From positions 1-6,007 of the forward strand of contig JAUVLN010000149.1 of assembly GCA_030600725.1 (NCBI GenBank): a stretch of 6,007 bases of DNA. The letters run 5' to 3'. Source of the stretch: Thermoplasmatota archaeon (GTDB lineage: Archaea > Thermoplasmatota > Penumbrarchaeia > Penumbrarchaeales > Penumbrarchaeaceae). The notes under the pieces are model-generated. The model did not search any database and was not told the DNA's origin. It saw nothing but the letters and a program-made list of their open reading frames with translations. Position 1 is the first letter of the stretch. Each line of letters opens with the position of its first letter. The position numbers and the translations under genes are program-made. Below are positions 1 through 5,912 of the stretch, in pieces.

Positions 1-3000
1 GATCAGAAGTGCCCATATGGGGAAGATGGCCTCTCCGGTGAGGCCTTTCAATATCGTCTGTTCAGAATCAATGGCGTCGGGGACCGTCCAGAGGAACACG
101 GGGAGAGCTATCGACAGCAGGCCCCCCAGAAAGGCTATCATGTAGGGTTTGAATACGTTACTGGTGGTCTCCAGCCTCATGTTCTCATCATCATCTTCCC
201 CTCTTGCCTTTCGGATGCGGTGCAGGATATAGGCGTCACCGGAACGCGTGTAAAGGAATATCAACGCGGGAATGATGAACAGCAGGTTGAGGAGGATGAT
301 CAGCAGGCCCAGGGAGTTGGAGGACGATACGTTGGAGGTCTGCTCAAGCGGGATGTAGAACAGAAGCGCGAACAGCCCGGTCAATCCAGGTGCCAACAGG
401 AGAAGGAACCAGCTGTCCCTCCGATCCAGAAAGAAGAAACCGATCACGCCTGCCAGCGTGATTATTATCAGGATCACCGTGGAAAGGAGCAGGAACGGGA
501 TCCCCGGAACGTAGTTCTTGATCGTGAACTGCTTTGTGAGAACGTTGTTGGATTCGGATGTCCCACTCCCCTCAAGGGTGTTCTCCACTATCCTGTCCTC
601 GGGATCCACCATTATCTCGATGTCCCACTCCTTGCCTTTCTCGTACCATTTCAGGGAGGGCAGGTCGAACTCGACCGTCACCACGAGGGGTTGACCATCA
701 AGGAAGAACTGTGGGTTGGCAGATCCCGCATCCACGACATCCACAACCTCCCCTCCCACCGTGACCATAACGGTGATATTCTCCTGGGGCCTGGTGCCAT
801 AGGTCATGATGGTTATGGAGGCCTTTCCCTTTCCCCCCTCGTAGAGATTGGTAAAAGTGGTCAGGTCCTTTGATATGAAAGCGTCGAAGTACACCGCATG
901 GGTCACGACCACATCCGTCTCCTCCTTCCCGATCCCCCCGTCCACAACAACCACGAACCTGCCCAGATATGAGTTCGTCAGAAGGTCGGGTGGGGCCATG
1001 ATCGATATGTGGACCGTCCTTATATCGTATGGATAGGTCATGTTGAGGTAGATATAGGGGTTGGCAACGGACCAGCCCTTGCTGAAATCACCCTCCGTAT
1101 CCAGAGCGGTCCTTATGATGTGGTTCTTGAGCATGGGGATGCCGGGTGTAGGCGTCTCACCCACATCGGGCATGTTGCATACGATGACCGCGATCGTGGC
1201 CTCCGTCCCCAGGTCAACGTCCATGTCCACCGCTCCAAGGCGTGACATCACGACGGTGCAGATGAGGTCTATGGTCCTGTAGGTCTGATCGTCCCCTGCC
1301 ATGGAGGCTAGGGAGTATGATATGACCTCACCGTATCCCGGTAGGTCATTGGGATCCGGAACTACGAACAGCTCCATCTCCGTTCCGGTGAACGGGTCCA
1401 ATGGATATGGGCCGGCATACATATCCAGCCAGGAGAGGTGCCTCATGCTCCCCCCGGGGATAACGGTGAGGTTGTCCAGGCCGTTCCCGATATTCTCGAT
1501 GTAAACCCTGTAGTTGGCGACCTCTCCCACCAGTACCTTGAGGTTCACCCCCTGCCCCACTGCGCGTTTGATGGTTGACCTGTACTCCTGAAGGACGCCC
1601 ACTGTGAGGCTCCTGTTCCACACCGTCGTCCTGTCCCCCTGGGCGCTGGCCTCCACCACGACACCCATCTTCATACCCGCCACGATCATGAGCCCCTCCA
1701 GCTCCTCCAGGCTGGTGACCTCTGCGAAGCTTGGGAGGGTGACGTTGACCCTGAAACGGATGCTCTCGCCCCTGGGGATGAAGGCCGATGCGGTGCTTCC
1801 GGATCCTCCTCCCCCCGTATCTATCTCCACGTACCAGTCGGGGGACCCGATGGTAGCCCTCAGATCGAACGTATCGTTCCCGTTCCCGAGATTGCGCAGG
1901 TCGACGGCGAAGGTGGCCACCGATCCGGGGTGCCTCCAAACCAACTGGCTCCAGCTGGGAGCCATCGAGAGTTCTCCACCGCTTACATACCTCACAGTCG
2001 TGTTGATCCAGACATCGTCGAGGACGTATGGGTCCCCGTACGACGTCGCCCTCACCTTGATGGAGAGCATATCGTCCGCCGATGCCTCGATCGACGGCGT
2101 GACCCAGACCACGATGGTATCACTGTCCAGAGAGCCCAGTTGAACGTTGACAACGTCCAGCTCCACCGTCCATCCTTCAATGGATGGGAATGATGGTTCA
2201 ATGGCGTACGTATCGAAACCGTTCCCGAGATTGGTGATGTTCAATCGATAGGGCATCCTCTCGTTGGGAGAGGCAAGCTTCTCGCTCTCCTCCGGCTCCA
2301 GGTCCACCCCGAACCCCTGAAGGATCGTTATCGTCACCGTGGAGGAGTTCCTGAGCGGGGGGCCCTCCCAGTTCTTTGACATGGAGAAGGATGACGTGGT
2401 GACCATGTTGATGGTGACCCAATCCCCTATGGGGGTTCCATCCGGGATCCGGACCCTGACCCATATGGTCCCGTTGAACTCGCCGTTCACGGGATCGTAC
2501 AACCTGGGGATCAGCGGCCCCGCAACCACCCCGTCGGGGTAGGTCAGCTCCCACTCATCAGGGGGGAACGCGCCTCCCTCCGGGACGATCACAACCGCGT
2601 TACCGGTGTAGGAGTCCCACGTATTCCCGATGTTGGTCACGTTGAACGGGATCATGATCCTGTCGCCTGGAGCTCCCGAGAACTGGTCCCCCTCCTGGGG
2701 TTCCACCGTGAAGTTGAGATACGGCTCCACGTGTATCAGGGCCTCCTCGGTCTTGGGGACCAGTACCCCCGGGAATGTCTCGTTGGCAAAAGGTTCAGCC
2801 CTCACGGTGATCCCTGCAGTCCCGTGTATGGGAAAGAATGGGACGATCACCTGGAGCTCGATCCTATCGTACCAGACCCCGCCCTTGAGGCTGATGTTGT
2901 CCTTGTATATCTCGGGGATCCCCGCGGACCATTTTTCCGATTCGCTCTCGTTGTATCCGCTTTTCCAGAAGGGCGTGAACTCTACGCCGTTGGGGCCATC

Positions 3001-4332
3001 GGGCAGCGATAGCGTAACGTTCATGTCCCGTCCGCCGCCTTCCGGGATATTGTCCACGGCGCGGAGCGATATGTTGAACGATTGGGCAGGCTGACCTCCT
3101 TTCTCGTTTATACCGATCGTCATTGAAGGTGGTGAGATCTCTATCTGAACCGTGTGGATCAGGCCCACCCTGATTATCCCCTGAGCGGACGCCTGATAAT
3201 GCGTGTCGGGGCTGTTGAGATGAAGGATGACATTTCCGGTGGCACCGAAATATGTCAGGTCATCCCTCATGGTGTCATAGTTCAGCTCCGGGACCTGCAC
3301 CCATGCTACAACGGTATCATATCCACCCGGGTTCAATATGAGGAAATCGGAACCATAAAGTAGAACGCTCCACGAGGAGGGTACGACCATAAGGCTGATA
3401 TCAAAACCATCCCTTACGTTGCCAACATTGGTAATGCCGAATGTGATCGAGACCCAATCACCCCCGGGAAAGGCTTCCTTGACCTCGGGCGTCACTGTTA
3501 TCTCAACACCAAGCTCAGGGACGGTCTTGGTGGTAACCGTGATGCTCGCCTCCACATCCGGATCGTTCCTGGATGTCGCCGTGAATATCATCTGGTCGAG
3601 ATCGCTGGGTTGTGCGTCCCAGGGAACCTCAACGTGCACCCTGAGCCCCGTAGAGATCTCACCGGGGCTGAGAGGACCGACGACCGTGACATATCCGGGC
3701 ATCACCCAGGCGGAGAGAATGGTGATATTGTAGGTGTCGTCGTGGATGCCCGTGTTCCTCACAGTGAATGTAAAAGGGTCGTAATCCGCGCTCAGGGTGG
3801 ATTTTCCCGGAGGGATCGCCTGCTCCTCCGGAGCGCCCCATATATCCACTCCTATCTCGTCGCCGTGGACCACCACCAGGACGATCTCATCCGTGTTATT
3901 TATCGGATGATCATCCGATGCGTTGGTGGATACGTTTACGAGAAAGGAACCCTCGTTTGCGGGATCCCAACCCGTGAATATCACCGAAGATGAGTTTCCG
4001 AAGGCCTCCAGGTCTGTACCAAGGGAGACATTGTCCTGAAACACCAGGGTCGGCGATGTCCCGTTTGCCGGAAAGTAGATCGAGAGCTGGACCCACACGG
4101 TCGAGGTGAAGTTCAACGTCCCCGAATTGTTCACATCCGCCGTGATGTTAATTGGTTCCATGATGACCAATTGGCCGTCGTAATGGGATGTGATGTTCAC
4201 GCCGATATCGAGGCCGGGACCGCGGGTGGGACCATCCAGGGCGCCGCTGTCCAGTATCCCCGGGGATATCAGGGACGACGCCAACATGATAAGGATGATT
4301 ACCCAACTGCCCGGAAATATCCTTTTTAACAT
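1..4332 (-). CDS. Giant secreted/membrane-anchored NEW3/CARDB-like repeat protein, 3' end beyond window
   Basis: One frame of 1444 codons has no stop and runs off the left edge, so the C-terminus is missing. The ATG at 4332 is supported by GAGG 8 nt upstream and a TATA-like box. Residues 1-26 are a Sec-type signal: basic MLKR, then a hydrophobic stretch. A CARDB-like domain follows (about 42-155), then seven NEW3-like units of 109-134 residues (about 160-1025), marked by N-[ILV]-G-N at 302, 567, 701, 814 and 947 and N-T-G at 193. Next come an unassigned segment (1027-1145) and a second CARDB-like domain (1146-1272) ending in the typical VDPEDR...SNN pattern. Membrane helices lie at about 1277-1302, 1308-1329, 1341-1361 and 1397-1416, with a fifth starting near 1436. 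The ectodomain has 28 N-x-S/T sequons and only two cysteines (1025, 1052). No catalytic motif is visible. Such domains are common in archaeal surface proteins; a structural, adhesive or binding role is inferred. The reading frame is sure, the function is not. Confidence 0.93.
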   Translation of the reverse strand, partial: MLKRIFPGSWVIILIMLASSLISPGILDSGALDGPTRGPGLDIGVNITSHYDGQLVIMEPINITADVNNSGTLNFTSTVWVQLSIYFPANGTSPTLVFQDNVSLGTDLEAFGNSSSVIFTGWDPANEGSFLVNVSTNASDDHPINNTDEIVLVVVHGDEIGVDIWGAPEEQAIPPGKSTLSADYDPFTFTVRNTGIHDDTYNITILSAWVMPGYVTVVGPLSPGEISTGLRVHVEVPWDAQPSDLDQMIFTATSRNDPDVEASITVTTKTVPELGVEITVTPEVKEAFPGGDWVSITFGITNVGNVRDGFDISLMVVPSSWSVLLYGSDFLILNPGGYDTVVAWVQVPELNYDTMRDDLTYFGATGNVILHLNSPDTHYQASAQGIIRVGLIHTVQIEISPPSMTIGINEKGGQPAQSFNISLRAVDNIPEGGGRDMNVTLSLPDGPNGVEFTPFWKSGYNESESEKWSAGIPEIYKDNISLKGGVWYDRIELQVIVPFFPIHGTAGITVRAEPFANETFPGVLVPKTEEALIHVEPYLNFTVEPQEGDQFSGAPGDRIMIPFNVTNIGNTWDSYTGNAVVIVPEGGAFPPDEWELTYPDGVVAGPLIPRLYDPVNGEFNGTIWVRVRIPDGTPIGDWVTINMVTTSSFSMSKNWEGPPLRNSSTVTITILQGFGVDLEPEESEKLASPNERMPYRLNITNLGNGFDTYAIEPSFPSIEGWTVELDVVNVQLGSLDSDTIVVWVTPSIEASADDMLSIKVRATSYGDPYVLDDVWINTTVRYVSGGELSMAPSWSQLVWRHPGSVATFAVDLRNLGNGNDTFDLRATIGSPDWYVEIDTGGGGSGSTASAFIPRGESIRFRVNVTLPSFAEVTSLEELEGLMIVAGMKMGVVVEASAQGDRTTVWNRSLTVGVLQEYRSTIKRAVGQGVNLKVLVGEVANYRVYIENIGNGLDNLTVIPGGSMRHLSWLDMYAGPYPLDPFTGTEMELFVVPDPNDLPGYGEVISYSLASMAGDDQTYRTIDLICTVVMSRLGAVDMDVDLGTEATIAVIVCNMPDVGETPTPGIPMLKNHIIRTALDTEGDFSKGWSVANPYIYLNMTYPYDIRTVHISIMAPPDLLTNSYLGRFVVVVDGGIGKEETDVVVTHAVYFDAFISKDLTTFTNLYEGGKGKASITIMTYGTRPQENITVMVTVGGEVVDVVDAGSANPQFFLDGQPLVVTVEFDLPSLKWYEKGKEWDIEIMVDPEDRIVENTLEGSGTSESNNVLTKQFTIKNYVPGIPFLLLSTVILIIITLAGVIGFFFLDRRDSWFLLLLAPGLTGLFALLFYIPLEQTSNVSSSNSLGLLIILLNLLFIIPALIFLYTRSGDAYILHRIRKARGEDDDENMRLETTSNVFKPYMIAFLGGLLSIALPVFLWTVPDAIDSEQTILKGLTGEAIFPIWALLI
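1258..3855 (-). repeat. Seven tandem NEW3-like protein units, residues about 160-1025
   Basis: This is a protein-level repeat inside the giant gene. A strand-turn motif of the form N-[ILV]-G-N-x-x-D-x-[FY] recurs at residues 302, 567, 701, 814 and 947, with a variant N-T-G-x-x-D-D-x-Y at 193. Spacings are 109, 265 (two units), 134, 113 and 133. The expected motif near residue 430 is degenerate (VDNIPEGGG). Each motif is usually followed by a conserved tryptophan-containing strand such as SWSV, GWTV or DWYV. At the DNA level only short identity remains: a 15-nt match at 1880-1894 and 2219-2233, part of it also at 1481-1490. The duplications are therefore old. Unit borders are approximate. Confidence 0.75.
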
Positions 4333-4340
4333 CGAAATAT

Positions 4341-4344
4341 CCTC
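4341..4344 (-). promoter_or_regulatory. Shine-Dalgarno site of the giant surface protein gene
   Basis: On the minus strand the sequence reads AGAGG, then 8 nt, then ATG. This spacing is normal and fixes the start at 4332. The following codons give a short basic segment and a hydrophobic core, as expected for a signal peptide. Confidence 0.7.
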
Positions 4345-4358
4345 TAATTGTCTGCCTA

Positions 4359-4377
4359 CCTATCAATTGTGGATAGG
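4359..4377. repeat. Inverted repeat CCTATC-7 nt-GATAGG over the minus-strand start region
   Basis: The arms at 4359-4364 and 4372-4377 are perfectly complementary over 6 bp around a 7-nt spacer. The element lies between the minus-strand TATA-like box and the predicted transcription start. A bound repressor there would block initiation, so an operator is possible. A repeat this short in A/T-rich intergenic DNA can also arise by chance. Confidence 0.35.
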
Positions 4378-4378
4378 G

Positions 4379-4386
4379 TTTTAAAG
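4379..4386 (-). promoter_or_regulatory. TATA-like box with BRE-like flank for the giant surface protein gene
   Basis: The minus strand reads GGAAAG-CTTTAAAA. The A/T core resembles archaeal box A and the purine-rich GGAAAG before it resembles a BRE. Placing the start about 26 nt downstream of the box centre gives transcription from near 4356. That leaves a leader of roughly 24 nt, which would include the GAGG site. The prediction is from pattern and spacing only. Confidence 0.5.
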
Positions 4387-4405
4387 CTTTCCTTCACAAG
4401 ACCAT

Positions 4406-4417
4406 CAATGATCATTG
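4406..4417. promoter_or_regulatory. Perfect 12-bp palindrome between the divergent promoters, candidate operator
   Basis: CAATGATCATTG is its own reverse complement over all 12 bases. It sits between the minus-strand TATA-like box (4379-4386) and the weak plus-strand one (4422-4431), upstream of both. This is a typical place for a dimeric helix-turn-helix regulator acting on a divergent pair. Simple counting gives about a 4% chance of a perfect 12-bp palindrome somewhere in a random 149-bp stretch, so the case is suggestive only. Confidence 0.35.
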
Positions 4418-4421
4418 CTTC

Positions 4422-4431
4422 TTGTAATTAA
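4422..4431 (+). promoter_or_regulatory. Weak TATA-like element for the kinase-transferase operon
   Basis: TTGTAATTAA is A/T-rich and only loosely resembles archaeal box A. A start about 26 nt downstream would fall near 4453. The leader would be about 28 nt and would contain the AGAGGT at 4461-4466. No better candidate lies upstream of the kinase gene within the intergenic region. Confidence 0.25.
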
Positions 4432-4481
4432 GGTGTCTGGTATGGTTATCGTTATCTACAAGAGGTCCGATCATACATCTG

Positions 4482-5051
4482 ATGTTGATAGCCCTCTCGG
4501 GAACGCCCGGAACCGGAAAGACCTCAACAGTGAAAGAGCTTGAGGGAAGGGGCCTCCCGGTCCATTACCTCGCCGAGATGATCGATGGGTGGGACCGGTT
4601 CGGACCTCCCGACGAAACGGGGTCCGTCACGGTGAATGTGGACGAGCTCAGAGACCTTCTGTGTACATGGGCCAAAGAACTGGAGGGCTGGAACGTTCTG
4701 GACGGGCATCTATCGTATCTCGCCCCTGCCGACGCGGTACTTATATTCAGGGTGGACCCGAACGTGATCAGGGCCAGGCTGTCTTGTCGGAATTACCCGA
4801 AGGAGAAGGTGCTCGAGAACGCGGAGGCAGAGGGCGTCTCTGCCGTGTTGATAGAAGCCTTTATGGAGATGAAGGAGAGGGGGATGGAGGAGAGGGTCTT
4901 CGAGAGGGACGTTACCGACCTCACATCAGGGGAGTGCACGGATTGGGTCGTGGAGATGATCACGGCCCTTGAGGGGGAAGATTTAAAGACCCTTGTCAGA
5001 TATCGACCGGGAAAGGTGGACTGGACCGAGGTGATCTCAGGATGGTACTAG
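4482..5051 (+). CDS. AK6/Fap7-type adenylate kinase (archaeal NMP kinase)
   Basis: The 189-residue product has the usual length for archaeal AK6/Fap7 proteins. This family transfers phosphate from ATP to AMP in the cytosol; its eukaryotic and some archaeal members also act in small-subunit ribosome maturation through ribosomal protein uS11. Visible motifs are a Walker A loop at residues 7-14 (GTPGTGKT), the family's D-x-H signature at 74-76 within VLDGHLSYL, and the helical LID part with R99, R103, NYP and KVLENAEAE (about 99-117). A DW pair near 170-171 also fits the family. The ATG at 4482 puts the P-loop at the normal distance from the N-terminus, although the nearest Shine-Dalgarno-like AGAGGT (4461-4466) is 15 nt away, further than usual. 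The gene overlaps the next one by 10 nt and is divergent from the giant surface protein gene. The family call is firm; a ribosome biogenesis role here is by analogy. Confidence 0.93.
   Translation: MLIALSGTPGTGKTSTVKELEGRGLPVHYLAEMIDGWDRFGPPDETGSVTVNVDELRDLLCTWAKELEGWNVLDGHLSYLAPADAVLIFRVDPNVIRARLSCRNYPKEKVLENAEAEGVSAVLIEAFMEMKERGMEERVFERDVTDLTSGECTDWVVEMITALEGEDLKTLVRYRPGKVDWTEVISGWY
5028..5035 (+). promoter_or_regulatory. Shine-Dalgarno site of the CDP-alcohol phosphatidyltransferase gene
   Basis: GAGGTGAT, located inside the end of the kinase gene, is a strong match to the archaeal 16S anti-Shine-Dalgarno and lies 6 nt before the ATG at 5042. It decides this start and shows that the second gene can recruit ribosomes despite the overlap. 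It is clearly stronger and better spaced than the site of the upstream kinase gene. Confidence 0.8.
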
Positions 5052-5797
5052 AAGGACACAGACGCTCCCTGGACCTATTCTTCGACCCGCTCGTGAAGGC
5101 GTTTGCCTTTCTGGGGCCTGATTTCTTCTCCTACCTGTCGGTGATCTTTGCGATCCTTGCGGGGATCGTGATCGGATTCTCCGGAGAATGGGTTCCGGGC
5201 GGAAATCCCTGGATGCTTCTGATCGGGCTTCTCCTCGTCGGATTCAACTCCATTGCGGATACCATGGACGGTCGGGTGGCCCGATACACCGGAAGGGAAA
5301 CGACAGCGGGGGATTTCCTCGACCATACGTTCGACCGGGTGTCCGATGTTGTCATCCTGAGCGGCATCGCCCTATCGCCCTACAGCAATACCATATTCGG
5401 ACTGCTTGCAGTGGTATTCGTACTCCTCGCCTCCTATATGGGGACCCAGTCCCAGGCCGTCGGATGCGGAAGGGATTACAAAGGGGTCATGGGCAGGGCG
5501 GACAGGATGGTCCTGCTCCTGTTCGTCATACCGGTACAGTTCATCATCGAGGCGGGATGGGGCATACAGGGATGGAGGCTTCTCGATCTCATCGGATCGA
5601 ACCATGTGGTCACCCCACTGGAAATGCTCCTGGGGGCATTCCTTGTCGGAGGGGCGATAACCGCCTTCACAAGAGGGTTGAGCACATATCGGGAATTGAC
5701 GGGGAAGGCCCGAATGGAGAAGGAGCGGGAGAGGCCCGGGAGCAGCCGGCCGAAAGATGGATCGGTGGTAGGAAAAGACCGTTTCCAGTGGAAATAA
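5042..5797 (+). CDS. CDP-alcohol phosphatidyltransferase, possibly archaetidylinositol phosphate synthase
   Basis: This 251-residue integral membrane enzyme carries the complete family signature: D73-x2-D76-G77-x2-A80-R81-x8-G90-x3-D94-x3-D98. The four aspartates bind the divalent metals and CDP part in known structures. Such enzymes replace CMP on a CDP-linked lipid with an alcohol, giving polar phospholipid headgroups. About six helices are visible: roughly 22-47, 57-75, 99-113, 117-133, 154-171 and 190-210. A GVMGRADR segment at 148-155 resembles the G-x-x-x-R-x-x-R stretch that follows the active site in inositol-phosphate-using members, which favours archaetidylinositol phosphate synthase; this is weaker than the family call, and a glycerol- or serine-phosphate acceptor is not excluded. 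After residue 215 comes a highly charged, probably cytosolic tail of about 35 residues, longer than usual. The start is fixed by GAGGTGAT 6 nt upstream. It overlaps the kinase gene by 10 nt, implying a shared transcript and translational coupling. Confidence 0.9.
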   Translation: MVLEGHRRSLDLFFDPLVKAFAFLGPDFFSYLSVIFAILAGIVIGFSGEWVPGGNPWMLLIGLLLVGFNSIADTMDGRVARYTGRETTAGDFLDHTFDRVSDVVILSGIALSPYSNTIFGLLAVVFVLLASYMGTQSQAVGCGRDYKGVMGRADRMVLLLFVIPVQFIIEAGWGIQGWRLLDLIGSNHVVTPLEMLLGAFLVGGAITAFTRGLSTYRELTGKARMEKERERPGSSRPKDGSVVGKDRFQWK

Positions 5798-5825
5798 TGG
5801 CATGTGCCCCTCTTGGGAACTCAGC

Positions 5826-5841
5826 TTTTCCCGTACATTTT
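5826..5841 (+). terminator. Possible T-tract terminator of the kinase-transferase operon
   Basis: Two T4 runs (5826-5829 and 5838-5841) follow the stop codon at 5797 by about 30-40 nt. Archaeal termination often occurs at oligo-T runs without a hairpin. The runs are short, and the A/T-rich block at 5851-5863 could equally contribute. Confidence 0.25.
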
Positions 5842-5852
5842 GTGATAAACTA

Positions 5853-5860
5853 TTTATATA
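5853..5860 (+). promoter_or_regulatory. Strong archaeal TATA box (TTTATATA)
   Basis: TTTATATA is the textbook archaeal box A, preceded by the A-rich GATAAAC in the BRE position. Transcription would begin near 5882. No convincing coding region follows before the window ends at 6007, so the promoter either serves a gene just beyond the edge with a leader of 125 nt or more, or a non-coding transcript. The sequence is also A/T-rich on the other strand, so the direction is an inference. Confidence 0.5.
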
Positions 5861-5885
5861 TTTCTAACCAATGTATAAGGTCCCT

Positions 5886-5912
5886 ACGAACGGTTATGAT
5901 ATCCCGTTTCGT
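5886..5912 (+). repeat. Imperfect hairpin just after the predicted transcription start
   Basis: ACGAACGG (5886-5893) can pair with CCGTTTCGT (5904-5912) as eight base pairs with one bulged T at 5907, around a 10-nt loop. It begins a few bases after the start predicted from the TTTATATA box. It may be a leader structure, part of a small RNA or a DNA-binding site. No known riboswitch or tRNA pattern is recognised. Confidence 0.35.

Noticed and set aside
220..873. Plus-strand open frame of 217 codons
   Set aside because: It lies opposite the giant minus-strand gene. Its product is low-complexity, rich in Q, R, E and G, with no domain, whereas the minus frame gives coherent membrane helices and a CARDB-like domain over the same bases.
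1346..1939. Minus-strand open frame of 197 codons
   Set aside because: It is out of frame with the giant gene and yields an R/G/H-rich product typical of a shifted frame of G/C-rich coding DNA.
1604..2143. Plus-strand open frame of 179 codons
   Set aside because: It is antisense to three NEW3-like units, has S/P/T-rich composition and shows no recognisable domain.
2198..2554. Minus-strand open frame of 118 codons
   Set aside because: It is out of frame with the giant gene, and its G/H/R-rich sequence looks like a frame shadow.
2630..3094. Plus-strand open frame of 154 codons
   Set aside because: It is antisense to the well-supported giant gene, with no Shine-Dalgarno site or domain signal.
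4589..4972. Plus-strand open frame of 127 codons inside the kinase gene
   Set aside because: It is the +2 shadow of the AK6-type gene, with arginine/glycine-rich product; the kinase frame carries all family motifs.
5372..5803. Minus-strand open frame of 143 codons
   Set aside because: It is antisense to the phosphatidyltransferase, which has the complete active-site signature and membrane helices.
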